Shown: positions 50,401 through 62,791 of the stretch, in pieces
Layout: each line of letters starts with the position of its first letter
How positions within the stretch are numbered: position 1 is the stretch's first letter
Made by a program: the position numbers and the translations under genes
Assembly (NCBI GenBank): GCA_013076295.1
Contig: RQOL01000024.1
Span: 1,116,001-1,180,000 of the forward strand
Length of the DNA stretch: 64,000 bases
Source: Sanderia malayensis
Lineage: Eukaryota; Cnidaria; Scyphozoa; Semaeostomeae; Pelagiidae
Reading direction: 5' to 3'
Notes under the pieces: generated by a model
Database searches by the model: none
Told to the model about the DNA's origin: nothing
Seen by the model: the letters and a program-made list of their open reading frames with translations, nothing else

Positions 50401-53400
50401 TTAACATGTTTTTGACGTCAAAGCATGCCCCCTGGAAATTAAGACCTTTGTATTGTTTATAATATAAAATTTCTGATCAACCGGGGGCTTGGTGAACAAT
50501 TTTTTTATCAATGACTTTTACGTGTTGCTGAAGGGATGGAAGAATATTTTTGCCGTCGCAATCGCTTGTATCCGTAATTTTCCCAATCCCATTAAAATAT
50601 ATATATTTCTTTGCAAAATTCATAAAAATTAATGCGAATCGCCAACCACTTTAGTTCAAAGCGGCCGAAATAACGGGGACATATTTTGGTCGCATTTTCA
50701 TTAACTTATTCCCATTGACGAATTATGAATTTGTTCAGGATAATTTCCCGATTTACGAATTGTTATTTAAGTAATTGGATCTGAGGAAAGGTTTTACACA
50801 TAAACAACAGTGTCAGATATTTCCATGCGTTTTCGTGTGCGATTTCGTTGCTCGCAGATCTGAGAGTATCTGATAATGCACTACTGATCTTTTGTTTTTA
50901 ATGGGCGGGCAATGCTTGTACTTAAAACTGCGTATGCATGGTGAAATATTTTAAGTCGGTTTCAAACGCGATTCAGCAGAACAACATTGGATTTGAATTG
51001 AGACATTCGCAAGTGTACATTTTCTCATGGGGCTTTAGGGGATACATGAGGACATATGTTTCTTGACTTTTTGATTTCAAACAGACCTGTGTCTCAATTC
51101 ACAGCTATAAAAGGCAATTAGTCCCGAGTAGAAAGTTTATAAACCCAACTGCAACCCTATATCCCTCTTCAACGTTCTCTTGTTATCAAACTTTTGATCA
51201 AAAGCACTCCGTCACACAATTCTAGCGCAGCCCTAGTTGTTGGCGCTTTGAAAACCAATTTGAGGGCCATGGGTTGAATATTATTAGATACAAAATGGAT
51301 AGGAATTTCATGTGATTTATCCAATGCGTTGTTTTTTGACCATGTTGTTTCGTGACAATCTTTTCTTATGATTCTCGTGACTTATTCTTTTCTTGAGCAT
51401 AGTTGTCATGCGCATTCTTTCTCATAACATTGGAATGTCTGTTCATTATGTATTCATCCTCCTAAAATTCATTATATTTTATCAATTTCTATTCGATACA
51501 TGCAACGAAAGCAATGTTGCTGATTGTCAATATTCTTCACTGAGAATACACGCTTTTTGTAAAGAGCCGCAACACCTAGTTCCTAAAATTCCTTTTTTCA
51601 ATATTTTTCAGATTGTAGATCCAGAGTTTCCTTAATAATTTTTTATGTTTTATTTCACATTTCGTTCTATGATATTCTCTTTTCATACTTAGGATGCTAT
51701 GATTATTATAGAGATGCATTTACGTTTAAGCAAAACCTGGAAAATTCGTGTAGCTTACATTTTATTTTATGTGAGATTTGACTGCAAATGAATGAAGCCA
51801 GATTTCTAATTGTCAGTTATTTTCAGTGATAAATTATTCAAAATCGAAAAGTTCCTCAGGGTTTTCGTCTTACGCAGTATACGCTCTTTAAATTTTTCGG
51901 CCATCTAAGCGTATGTTCCTTTTTGAGTTGTTCCTTATCAAATATAGCGTGTACCGTAATGTTTCAATTAAACGCCCAGGGCTTTTATTAATTTTTTTGA
52001 TATTTTAGGGGGCTTCTATTCGAGGGGGCGTTTAATAGAGGGAGGCGCTTATTGAAAGAAATTTTAATATTGGCGCCTTTGTTCGAAGAGGCGTTTAAAT
52101 GAAGGGGGCGTTTAAGCGAAGCATTACGGTATACGCATAGATTATCAAATGAGAATTCTCCTAATCACTACAGTTCTCATCAGATGTTTTTCTCCAATTT
52201 TTCAATACCTGCCGATTTATTTATAGAAAGTATTTTGATATTTCTAACTGTCCGCGCATATTCAAAAGCAAATTCCGCTATATCGATTCACCTTTCTTTC
52301 GTTTCTACAACAATCTTTTTGGCTCTATGAAAATATTAAGTCGATATTATGAAAATATCAGTCGAATTATCCGTGATATTATTATCGCTTTTAATCACAA
52401 AAATTTTGTTATTAATCTTTCCCAAATTGGTTTCTACTACGAGTACATGAACACTACTGTTTTCTATGCAATGTTTAAGATAAGATTTTGGCCTAGATAG
52501 CCACATATTATCTAAACGACCTTTGGTACAGACCACCCTGGTAGTATTTCGCAAACTACACATTTTAAACAACGCAAATGCAAACCTTGATTGGTTGAAT
52601 ACATGGATTGAGAATTTTGACTTAATAAAGGCAAACCTTATTGAAAATTTGAAAATATTAGAGGCAAACCTTTATTGGTGAATTGAGAATGAGAATTGAG
52701 AATTTCGACTGAAATTGAATTTTTCGAGTAGTCATTATTTTGAGTGATGTATTGAAAGTCAGACCTGGAACTGAGTACATTAAAACTTACATAAACTCAA
52801 ATTCTGAAAATTATCTTATAGATATCAATGAATTATACTGAACATTCCTCGGATAATCGAAACTCTTTTGTATTCTTGATTTTAATTTTGTAAATTTTTC
52901 TGCCTGATTTCAGAACCAACATGCCGTCATCAGTCACCGCACACACGATAACGAGGCTGTCTCAAGATTGCCAACACCGGAGGCTCCAACCTCTCCACTT
53001 GTCATCAACGAAAATGCTGAACATTTGGTAGACGAGACAGAAGTTCCAGCGCATTTTCCACCGAAGTCACCAAAGCGTAAAAGGTATGTGAGTCTATCTT
53101 ATTTAGCTGAATTGTTGAAGTTCTTAAAATTTAATAGAATAATTTTGCTGTCCGATCTATTGAACGTTTAGTGGGGGTTGAGTGACTAGTACAGCTTTCT
53201 ACATTTATGAAGCACAGGTGTACCCTGTATTGAATTATCCGCTGTACATAAAAACAGGTTTTTCAGGTTGGGCTCCATTGGTTGCCAAGCTCCAATTCTT
53301 TTTTCCATTTTTATTCTGAAAACATAAGCCTGAAAGTTTCTTATAAGCGGTTTTTATTTGCGGGGTCTCACTGTATATTGCACTCTTCTTGTTGGGGCTC

Positions 53401-56400
53401 TGGATTGACGTTCCTAAATAAAAGGATCAGCTCCTCTCGAATAAGCGCTCTTCTAAGAAGTGTCAGAACTAGCTGTTAACATTGTTAAAATGAGTGCTGC
53501 TGTGATGTATAACCAATAATCAGATCGTACTAGATGTTCTCGCTCAGAAATAAGAAACAGGACGTGTGAAATTCTCTTCTGCTAGGAAGTGATGCTGTAG
53601 AGTAATGGTAGCTTACCTGCAAATTAACCTGAAGACCACTGGTTCGAAACCTGATGAGGGCGTATAGTTTGAGTTTTGATCAATTTGTAATTTAAATTTC
53701 CGATCGGCGTGTATGCGCAGCACCCTAAATTGGCTACTACGCAGGAGCTTGCATGACGTAATACTACTGATAGTGTCTAGTATATCAGTTAGGATTAGGG
53801 TTAGGGTTAGAGGCCGTAAAGGTGGGCGTGTATGCGCAGTGCCATATATAGGCTACTGCGCAGGAGTATACATGACGTAATACTACTGACAGTGTCTAGT
53901 GTATCAGTTAGGGTTAGGGTTAGGGTAAGGGTTAGAGGCTGTAAAGGTGGGCGTGCATGCGCAGTGCCATATACAGGCTACTGCGCAGGATTATACATGA
54001 CGTAATACTACTGACAGTGTCCAGTGTATCAGTTAGAGTTGGGGTTAGGCTTAGGGTTAGGGTTAGAGGCCGTAAAGGTGGGCGTGTATGCGCAGTACCA
54101 TATGAAGGCTACTGCGCAGGTGTATGCATGACGTAATACTACTGACAGTGTCTGGTGTATCAGTTAGAGTTGGGGTTAGGCTTAGGGTTAGGGTTAAGGT
54201 TAGAGGCCGTAAAGGTGGGCGTGTATGCGCAGTGCCGTATATAGGCTACTGCGCAGGAGTATACATGACGTAATACTACTGACAGTGTCTAGTGTTAGGG
54301 TTAGGGTAAGGGTTAGGGTTAGGGTTAGAGGCCGTAAAGGTGGGCGTGTATGCGCAGTACCATATGAAGGCTACTGCGCAGGTGTATGCATGACGTAATA
54401 CTACTGACAGTGTCTGGTGTATCAGTTAGAGTTGGGGTTAGGCTTAGGGTTAAGGTTAGAGGCCGTAAAGGTGGGCGTGTATGCGCAGTACCATATGAAG
54501 GCTACTGCGCAGGTGTATGCATGACGTAATACTACTGACAGTGTCTGGTGTATCAGTTAGAGTTGGGGTTAGGCTTAGGGTTAGAGTTAGGGTTAGGGTC
54601 CCTAAAGGTGGGCGTGCATGCGCAGTGCCATATGCAGGCTACTGCGCAGGATTATACATGAGGTAATACCACTGACAGTTTTTGGTGTATCAGGTCAGGG
54701 TTTGGATTAGGATTAGGATTAAGTTTAGGGTTAGGATGGGGTTGGGATTAGAGTGCCCCAAAGGTGGGCGTGTATGCTCAGTGCCATATATAGGTTACTG
54801 TGCAGGAGTATGCATGAGGTTGGACTACACGACGTAATAATTCATGAAGATACAACAGTTTTCTGGGGCTTACCGAAAACTTCCGCCCAGGCTTTCACTT
54901 GCAGGCATATACATTTTTTTCAACCTATCTCCACGACAAGAAAGCAACTCCTGTGTTCTTATCGAAATAAAAATAGCGTTTTGGGCCTTTGCGTTTCTGG
55001 CCCCGAATAAAAGTTAATAACCAGTAGATATAAGCCAAGCAAATATCGTTTTCCCAATGCTTTTGAAATGTAGTGGTCTCATTGCAGTGCAGCAAGGATT
55101 ACCGCCATTGATGAATTTATTTATTGAAAATATAACCAGCATGCTGCTCAACGGCAGGCTAGAATGACAAACACAAACATTCTCACAAGATTTTTTCTCG
55201 AGAAGGACTCGATTATATTCTGCTGCACAGCCGCTTCGCTTCGTCCCGCTACGCAGCAGCAATTAATATAAGCCGCTGTGGCGCGTAATCAAGGAATCAG
55301 GGCATGTGAAAATTATATGATAAATTAATAACCTTATTCTTTTTTTGCCAAGGATTCGCCCGAAAAAGAAAGCAATACAAGATTGGTGAGTGTTAAATCT
55401 TCTGCTAGTGTTTCTTGATCCCGATATTTCTTCATGTGGCCAGTCTAAGCTACTTTATCTTGTCTCGTAGGCCTGATAAAGAGCCCTCTATACACAGCAG
55501 TGATTCTTCCAAAACGTCGGTAGCTCAACCAATGCCCGATGAGATCAATGTAAGTGCTTAGCCAATCATAGTGCATCGTTGAATTTTCCGTTGCAAAGGA
55601 AAATGGCAGTTTGTTAAATTTGGGTTTAATACCTTATCATGTGTCACGGGCGTTTCCCATATTGGTTCTGTGCACGGAATTTTCTAATAACAGACATATC
55701 TATGTAGAAAATGTTCTACCATCTTCATGAATACCTTAGTGATCACCATTTTACATTTAGGCCATTTTGACACGAACTGAGACCAGAGTTCGAACTTAAC
55801 TCCGATTGATTATTGACCAAACGTGCTTGGCACTTGCTGTAGCGGTAATTTTGCATAGGACTCGAGCCAAAGTCTCCCCTTTTCCCTATGTAAACTTCCG
55901 TTGCAACTGTTCCTGGGGTATTGAAATTAATTTGATTTATTTCAGCACATTTTCGATGCCTTGCTGAATTCGAAAGTTCTGCAAGAAAAGATCGCCAGTA
56001 ACATCAATAAATATGTTTCAAAGTATTATTGTTTGCTTATCATTTGTTTATTTGACTTTGTTTTCTTTGTCTCTTTGTTTACTAATAATGTTAATTGCTA
56101 ATAGCATACCACATTTTGTCTCTAAGATTCTGCTGTCATTGTGTAACTCTTATTTGAACCTATTTTCAAATTTTTCATCCAGCTCTACTTCAGCCCCTGA
56201 AAACAACGGACATTCTGCTGAGAATAACTTAGTAAGTTATTTACACAGCGAAATTTTCTCTAGAAATCGCAACTAAACCTAAAATGTTTTAAGTTCTGTA
56301 TTCAAACATGCGTATTATTTTTTTAAATAGATCGACACCTATTCAACCATCAATGTTGATGAAATTTTGAACCTAACGAAAACAGATCCATCGTTCCAAT

Positions 56401-59400
56401 CACTGTTTAACTTTTTTGATGGTGAGTTATACTGTCTTGAAATATATCCAAATATATTCTTCTACATTATATCTAGCTCTTGCTCTCCAATATACAGTCA
56501 ACTTTGTCTAATTCGAACAGCCTGGGGAAGCGTGAAAATGTTCGAATTGCAAAAAGTTCGAATTATAGAGGTTTGTTTTATAACAGTTGGTTCATTAATG
56601 ATCCTTGAAGGGACAGAGAATTTCGTTCGAATCAGATAGAGTTCGAGTTACACGAGTTCGAACTATGCAGATTTGACTGTATTGAACTATTTTGTTGTAC
56701 TTTATCAAAACGTTTTGCTATTTTTCTTCAAAATGTTCGGCTTTTTCCTCTAAGATGTTTATTCGTCTGTCTCATGTCTATGTTTTATTCTGCAATTTAT
56801 TCTCCTACAGTCTTTGTATAGCTACTTCTCTGAAATAAATTCAGTTAGCCCCTTCTGTGTCCACGCAGCCCTTCATTTGCAATCTAGGCATTTATCTGCA
56901 TGACGATATTTCTATTTTATTACTATTTGTACCTGTGTCCTTCTGAATTTATTTTTTTTTTGTTTTTTGTTTGGTCTTTATTTTACTTTGTATTTTTTTT
57001 AATAGCTCTAATCGCAATTTTTATCTTATAGATAAGGAATTAAGTCTTTCCAATATACAGACACCATTTAAACCGGATCCACCAGATGTGAATCAGACCG
57101 CTCTGGGTAATTGTCACTTCTATCCGGCCCAAGACAGCGGAATTATTCTAAATGATACAGCTGTACTTGTAGAAGATGAAAAGCATTCCATTCCGAACAC
57201 ATCGTTACATATTCCAGATCTTTCCAACCTTCAGGAACTTCAACCAAACCCAGCCTGTAATATATACATTAAGAAGAGGCGTTCGCAAAGTGTTCCTGTA
57301 AAGAACACCGCATTTGATAAGCCTAATCCAAGCTCTAAACTTATGTTGGAATCATATGCAAAGAGTTTGGATTTCGGTTCGAGTTCTGTCTGTTCCACAA
57401 CTTTGGGCCAAGAAGGCGATGCTGGCGAATGCGGTTCTGATGGTGGAAAAGAGGCTAGACAAAAAGGGCGGAAGAAACGTCAGTCAAAAATTTCGTTTTC
57501 GGATAATACCACAAGAAATGGAACATCAGATGGTGTAAAGACTAAATCGTGGAATGGGACAGTGACGTCAGAAATGGGTGCGGAAACTAAGGCGCCTGAT
57601 GGGGACATTGTCCCTAAATTTGGAGAAATTGTTGAATGTGAACGTGGCGAAATTAATAGGAATGAATGTATTGACTACGATTCTAACGAACGCAGAAGTT
57701 TAGGAAAATATCATGCTACCAACGGAAGTGATGGGCCCAATGAAACTTGTGAGGTCTTGGACCGTGAAAGTTGTTCTCAAGGCTGTGTTAGGAAAGAATT
57801 GGTGGCCAAAAAACTGGAAACTGACAGTGTTTCTAGCGATATTGGAAAATCTTCGAAGGAAAATTCAAATATTTTTGATCGGTTGAAAACCAAGGAAATT
57901 TATAAGTTTCAGCGACGCACAAATGATGTCGAGAAGGGCCGAGATGCCAAGGAAACTGCGAAGGAGGAAGTAAAATATTCAGCAACTCGGGATATGAGAG
58001 ATGATTCTACAGAAGACGAATTTATCCCCACCATCGAGAAATATCACGTTCAACGTAATTTAGGACCATTGCGTCGGAACAGAAATAGTTACCCGATGAG
58101 GAAAGACGGTATGGCATCCAGAGGGGTTCATACTTCTCCAAAAGATGAATTTCTAAAAGTTTCTTCACTAACTGAAACACAAGGTCATTCGTCTTGCGAA
58201 AGGAGACCTAATTCAACAATTCATACGTCTACAACTTCCATAAAAGAAGGATTAGATTCAACAAGCAATAGATTGGCAAAATCTCCGACAAAACCTGATA
58301 AACCGAAGCGTTCATCAGTGAAAAAGACATTGTCAAAGCGAGCATCTCAGCGATGCAAAAAAACTCGCCATGTAAACAACCTCAGCTCTGAGAATATTCC
58401 TGTGTCAAAGTTAAAAACATCGACGACTGAAAAAGCAGAAGTTGATGCAGTGTCTAAACCACGTGACTCTTTGACCCGTCAATCAACCGGTGATGAATTA
58501 ACTGTAATCGACGCAGTGGATATACCACGTGATTCTCCGAACTGTCAATCAAACGATGATAACACTGGGCTTGGCTTCTCGATAATTTCAAAGGAAATTG
58601 TTAGCGATGTTTCGTTGTCGAATTTTGAGTCAAATTTTAATGCGAAACAAGATAATTTTGTTATTTATTTATCTGATGATGGTAGCACTGACTGCGGGAA
58701 AAATTCAGATGGATCTATTGGAAAAGGAAGGACAGAAAGTGATGATAAAAGACCAGGAGTTGAGCTCACAAATGCTGGACTAACAGAAGATGTGTCGAGA
58801 TCGATCAGTGAAAATGTTCAATCACCATTATCAACGTTTAAAAAGCTGGCTGCAAGAAAAACTGATTGTCGTGTTTCAAGCTCTGAAGAAGTTCAGGATG
58901 TAAAGTTTAGAATGGGAAAAAGTAAAGGAAGAAAAAGAAGTAAAGTTACAGAAAAAGATAATTCTCCACTTGTGAGTATAAATATGTCGTAATATGTGCA
59001 TCTATTTCTTTGCGGTGTTTGAAGGTATTCCTTGGAAATTTGCTCTACAGAATTTGCAGCTGTGGTTCTGAAATTTATACAGCTATTTTTCGGCGTTTTT
59101 GCAATTAATCTTTATTTTTGTACACTATTTATGCATCTTATTTAATATATAACAATTTTCCAGGTTTTGGATGCAAAGAGACAGAAAACGCAGGTGCTTT
59201 TAAATTATATTTTTCATTTCCAAAGAAGCGAAATTCGATAATTTATTAAACAAGTATTGGTGAAAAACTACTAAAATGAAGAAAATTACCTGATAAATCA
59301 TGCAACTATTTATTAATTTCAGGATTCTTTTGCTGACTTTAAATTGCCTGAAAATCTAGACATTGATGGGTTTCTGTCGACGTTAAAGTATTCAGGTGTG

Positions 59401-59557
59401 TAATGAAATATATTTTGATAACTTTATATCTTTCCAACTTAATTGATCTCTCTTTAAACCTTACATTTGCTTTCTTTTTCGCTTCACTATCAGTTAAACT
59501 TCAATTTTTCTTTTTGAAGCCGATGAACTTACAGATGAAATAAATCTTTTATTTTAG
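47485..59557 (+). CDS. NPAT: NPAT-like LisH-domain protein (histone-gene transcription coactivator)
   Basis: NPAT is a cyclin E/CDK2 substrate that switches on replication-dependent histone genes in histone locus bodies. Sixteen exons: 47485-47524, 47702-47805, 48440-48500, 49024-49105, 49412-49458, 50287-50390, 52914-53083, 55353-55385, 55471-55549, 55946-56022, 56183-56231, 56331-56421, 57032-58971, 59164-59193, 59323-59395, 59520-59557; phases agree, about 1,005 residues. Exons 1-2 form a LisH motif (LVLGYLKCNHFNNTAKEF). Exons 3-4 encode SIVREYCALKKAEKSC and APAIINLWQQFDAIVTQLR, which correspond to NPAT sequence just after LisH. Exon 12 gives VDEILNLTKTDPSFQSLFNF. The 1.9-kb exon 13 is disordered, Ser/Lys/Asp-rich, with basic stretches (KKRRSQS, GRKKRQSK). 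The end is LDIDGFLSTLKY-SADELTDEINLLF. Shorter than vertebrate NPAT (about 1,400). The LisH and post-LisH blocks are the main evidence; middle exons rest on splice sites and phase. Exon 10 uses a weak donor (AAAGTATTA). Confidence 0.72.
49198..49311 (+). mobile_element. MITE, AAACGCCC family, short copy
   Basis: Inverted ends TACCTTAATGCTTCGATTAA and TTAATCGAAATATTACGGTA with GGGGGCGTTTAAT blocks inside; 114 bp, in an NPAT-like intron. Confidence 0.8.
49500..49600 (+). repeat. Dispersed CAATAG hairpin repeat
   Basis: GTTCAAGACAATAGATGA, ACAATAGACTATTATATTTT, AACAATCGGCTTGATGCAAA, ATTTGCATG, GCGGGTTTTTACTG: the same block order as 15655-15740. Confidence 0.6.
51952..52131 (+). mobile_element. 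MITE, AAACGCCC family, longer copy
   Basis: Inverted ends TACCGTAATGTTTCAATTAA and TTTAAGCGAAGCATTACGGTA, with GGGCTTTTATTAA and GGGGGCGTTTAATAGAGGG blocks shared with 49198-49311. About 180 bp, in the NPAT-like gene's intron 50391-52913. Confidence 0.8.
53570..53705 (+). mobile_element. tRNA-derived SINE-like head, copy 2
   Basis: A-box-like TGTAGAGTAATGGTAGC and a perfect B-box core GGTTCGAAACC (53641-53651), followed by TTTTGATCAATTTGTAATTT, the same order as 7991-8124. The B-box is better preserved here than in copy 1. Confidence 0.7.
53706..54835 (+). repeat. Composite hairpin plus telomere-like (TTAGGG) tandem array, copy 2
   Basis: Nine units with the same plan as 8125-8795: GGGCGTGTATGCGCAG, hairpin, TGACGTAATACTACTGACAG, TTAGGG-type run, AGAGGCCGTAAAGG. 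Hairpins lie near 53710, 53831, 53956, 54086, 54223, 54347, 54479, 54614 and 54772. Internal units have higher-order similarity (for example GGTTAGGCTTAGGG variants shared by several units), which indicates local amplification. The last unit is decayed. It lies in the NPAT-like intron 53084-55352. Confidence 0.9.
56495..56679 (+). mobile_element. pogo/Tigger-like MITE, complete copy with TA duplication
   Basis: 185 bp starting CAGTCAA and ending TTGACTG, flanked on both sides by TA, which is the pogo/Tigger (Tc1-mariner group) insertion mark. The interior blocks match 24057-24270 and 43436-43598. No coding capacity. It lies in the NPAT-like intron 56422-57031. Confidence 0.85.
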
Positions 59558-61119
59558 ATAAGTAAAAGTTTATTTGGTGAGTTACAAGCGTTAAGGTTCT
59601 ATTTCAAGTACAAAGTTGTGAACTTTATGAAGATAGAAACCTTGGAAATGTGAATGAATTGTTCATTAAGAAAGATCGTAATTATTTGCAAATTTCTTTA
59701 GAGCAAATAGACACGCATTCTGGCTTATGGTGAGGTGAAATTTAATTATCTTTTTGTTTATTCGAGCTTAGAATCTGAGTGTGTTGTTGTCATGAAATGT
59801 TATTTGCTGAGTGGCTTGGATACAATTCTTTATCTCAGTATCCCAGAAGTTAATCACTCTAAATTAATATAAATTGCGAAAGATTTTATATGGATAACTG
59901 TTGAATTCTTAAAAAGTTATCTTATTTTTATAATTCAATAAAGCTCAAAGGACATTATCAATTTGTACCATTTTGGAATTTAATATATATACAAGACGCG
60001 TTAATTATAATTTACCTTTTTTGTTTTGTTGTTTCGTTGATGATTAGAAGTCGAGATAGCATTTGTTGTAAGAAGTATTCAGGTATATTTCGTTTTTTGT
60101 GCTTTTTCAAATTTGTTTCCACTCATCAATGATATATATTCTAATATAATCATTTTTTTTATTACAGGGATTCGAATGATAAGGCTAGTAAGAAAACATA
60201 AATAATATAAGTTGAGTGTTGGTGTCAAGAACAGGATCATCTTGGAATTTTCGCAGCAAGTATTTTTTTATTTACTTTATTATCCACTTGAACCTTCAAC
60301 TTTCATGTCATGTCTTTAAGATCTGATCACTCATGCTTGCGCAAGCGTATTAATCTTACTTCCCACATGTATTCGTTGCAATATTTTCACATACCCAATG
60401 AATAAAGGTTGTCTTACTTTGGTGACCATTGCCTGTGCCAAATGTCACTGGGAATTTTCGGCTCTTCTTTCTGCTGGAGATTGCTGGTCTCAAATAGCGG
60501 TCAGTATCTCCATTGGCAAAATGACCAAAGAGGGTGAGCTTTAGTGGCTGCTCGGTACGTGGCAAAGGTTCCCCCGGGGAAGATAGGGTTTCGCCGTTTT
60601 TTGGCGAAATTTTATTGGAACCGGGAAATTTTCCAGAAATAATTAAATAAATTTTCACAATTTTACTATCATTTATATATTTACTAGTTCCCCAAAAAAT
60701 TTTTGAAGGCAAAATTGAAACTTCTTGGAGAAGACTACGATCATTTGTAGTTTGAGCTACGACACTCAGCTCTTCTCACATTGAAGACTTCAACAATTGC
60801 TGCAAGGATGCTCAAATTTTTGGCCACTTGAATCACCCATTAAATGACCTGATAGAATACATGCGGGAGTATTGGACGCACGCATGCGCTTCTTTAAGCG
60901 TAACAACATCGAACCTTGTTGCCCTGTGATCACCCATTTGCATTTCCGGTTCTTATTTGGAAGCTGTTACCTAATATGGTCTACAAGTGATAATTACAAT
61001 ACCCAGTATGCATTGCGCGCCAATCTGAGTATAAAATCTCGTGCACGCGGTTTTCTAGGTCTTTGCGTCTGCATTCAATTGGTGAGAGAAGAATTTGAAT
61101 GTCGAAGAACCAAGGTAAG
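59558..61119. other. Spacer after the NPAT-like gene
   Basis: AT-rich 3' UTR and intergenic sequence. No supported gene: the longest frames have no family features. Confidence 0.45.
59937..59942 (+). terminator. Candidate poly(A) signal of the NPAT-like gene
   Basis: AATAAA 380 bp after the inferred stop at 59555-59557. Confidence 0.4.
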
Positions 61120-61695
61120 CGTGAAGCTAGGTAAGCTTGAATTCAGATTTTCTGGGTGAACGATCGCAGCATCAATGAAGTACTGCTAGTTTTCGTTTAG
61201 GCCATTTTCAATTTTTCGTTGTTGATATTTTAGTTGATGATTTTATTCTTCGCGCTCGTTTTATTTTTGCTTACGGTTTTATCTATTTGAATGTTCAGAT
61301 TTTGTGCTTGGAAGATCGCTGGATGAAGGTGGTTGAAGCAGCAATGAAGTTCTAGGTAATTCCATTAGGCCTTTTAAGCCATTTTTAACTTTCCACTACT
61401 GATATTTTAAATGATCATTGTATACTTCGCGTTCATTTTAGTTTTGCTTACGATTTGATCTATTTGAATTTTCAGATTCTGGGGTTGGAAGATCGCTGGA
61501 TGAGGATGGTTGAAGCATCGGTGAAGTTCTAGGTAATTTCATTAGGCCTTTTAGGCCATTTTTAACATTCCGCTACTGATATTTTAAATGATAATTGTAT
61601 ACTTAGCGCTCATTTTATTTTTGCTTACGATTTTATCTATTTGAATTGCAGGAGGTTGAAGCATCAATGAAGTACAAGATAATTTGAAGATGCAC
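61120..61695 (+). repeat. Tandem exon-like units of about 165-180 bp
   Basis: Four related units. The two best carry a pyrimidine-rich tract and acceptor-like TTCAG (61293, 61473), a short segment GGAAGATCGCTGGATGA...GAAGTTCTAG and a donor-like GTAATT (61355, 61533). A similar segment occurs at 61130-61190, and a last one at 61650-61690 (GGAGGTTGAAGCATCAATGA). Between them are ATTAGGCCTTTTAAGCC and CTACTGATATTTTAAATGAT. Upstream, 60890-61120 ends in an exon-like ACCAAGGTAAGC. No long frame runs through, so a spliced non-coding transcript is one possibility. Confidence 0.5.
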
Positions 61696-62791
61696 AAAGT
61701 TGTGAGAATTTACATCAGAACAAAGGAAGAACTTCACATTTTTGGATGAAAATATTTGTATTTGAATATATCTTGTTTATATATGAAATATAAATATAGT
61801 TTGTAAAGTTAGTAATGTATTTATATTATATTAGCAGGTTTAAAAATAGATCTCGACTCTTCTTTGTACATCTCCCATAGCAGCGCATATCGGTTTGGCA
61901 CTTCCTCCCACCTTTTCAGACTTGTATATTTTATACATTAGCTCCTACTCCAACCTCGATGGCCAGGCCCTTTTCTGTAGCAAAGAGAATAAACTCGACA
62001 AAGATTGCTATTCGCAACGAATACCAGAAAATAACTTTTCCACATTATTGTTAATTATTATTCATCAAACATATTGCTCAAGTTCAGAAACTTTTACTCT
62101 TCCAATTTGGTCACAACTAGACCTTTATAAAAAAAACCGTGTTCTGTCTACTTACATCCTTCATCCTCATTGCAATTCCACTTCCAAGTGCAACCCTCAT
62201 GGGTTAGGCCCATTAGACGCACGTCAAAAAAACGAGATCCATTCAGTAGCTTGTTCACTGGAAACGCATCACCTGCAAGGTTTGTAGTTTTGTTTGCTCG
62301 ACGGTCAAGAATAACATCCCCGACGACACTTACCAGTGCGCGTTCTATTAAACATTTTCAAGCGATTCGATTTCTCCCAATCGAAAACTCTGAATATTCT
62401 CCATTGCTTGTCAACAGTCTTCCTGACAAAACACAAATACATAACATCATGCGAGGGACGCACAACTAAAAAAATCTTCACTAATAACTTATGCAATGTT
62501 TAATAATTAAATTTACACGTTGTTATGCTTTACGTTTATCAAAATAATCAAATAAAATTTTATTAATAATCAACATTAATCATGCCTTCTTAAGATCAAA
62601 ATCTCAACAATAATACTTAATTTTATTTTACAAGTTTATAGAGCTGCATTCCTTATTACAAACATTTATACCTCATCAGTCCTTGGTGCATTTTATAAAC
62701 CATCAACAGGAAAAAATTGCAGAAATAGCAATAGTTTATTACTTTTATTTCATGTGATTGTTTATCCTGTTGCTTAACGCGCCTTCACACA
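61696..62791. other. Spacer before the ARFGEF-like gene (its 3' UTR side)
   Basis: No coding feature that I can support. Several TTTATT motifs (for example 62735-62740) would be AATAAA for the minus-strand gene and are possible poly(A) signals. Confidence 0.4.

Noticed and set aside
53595..53660. Functional tRNA gene
   Set aside because: The A- and B-box-like motifs are present, but I cannot fold a proper acceptor stem or anticodon arm and the sequence is repeated with an array tail.
60872..61159. 95-residue frame after the NPAT-like gene
   Set aside because: No recognisable motif. I kept only the donor-like end as part of a possible non-coding transcript.
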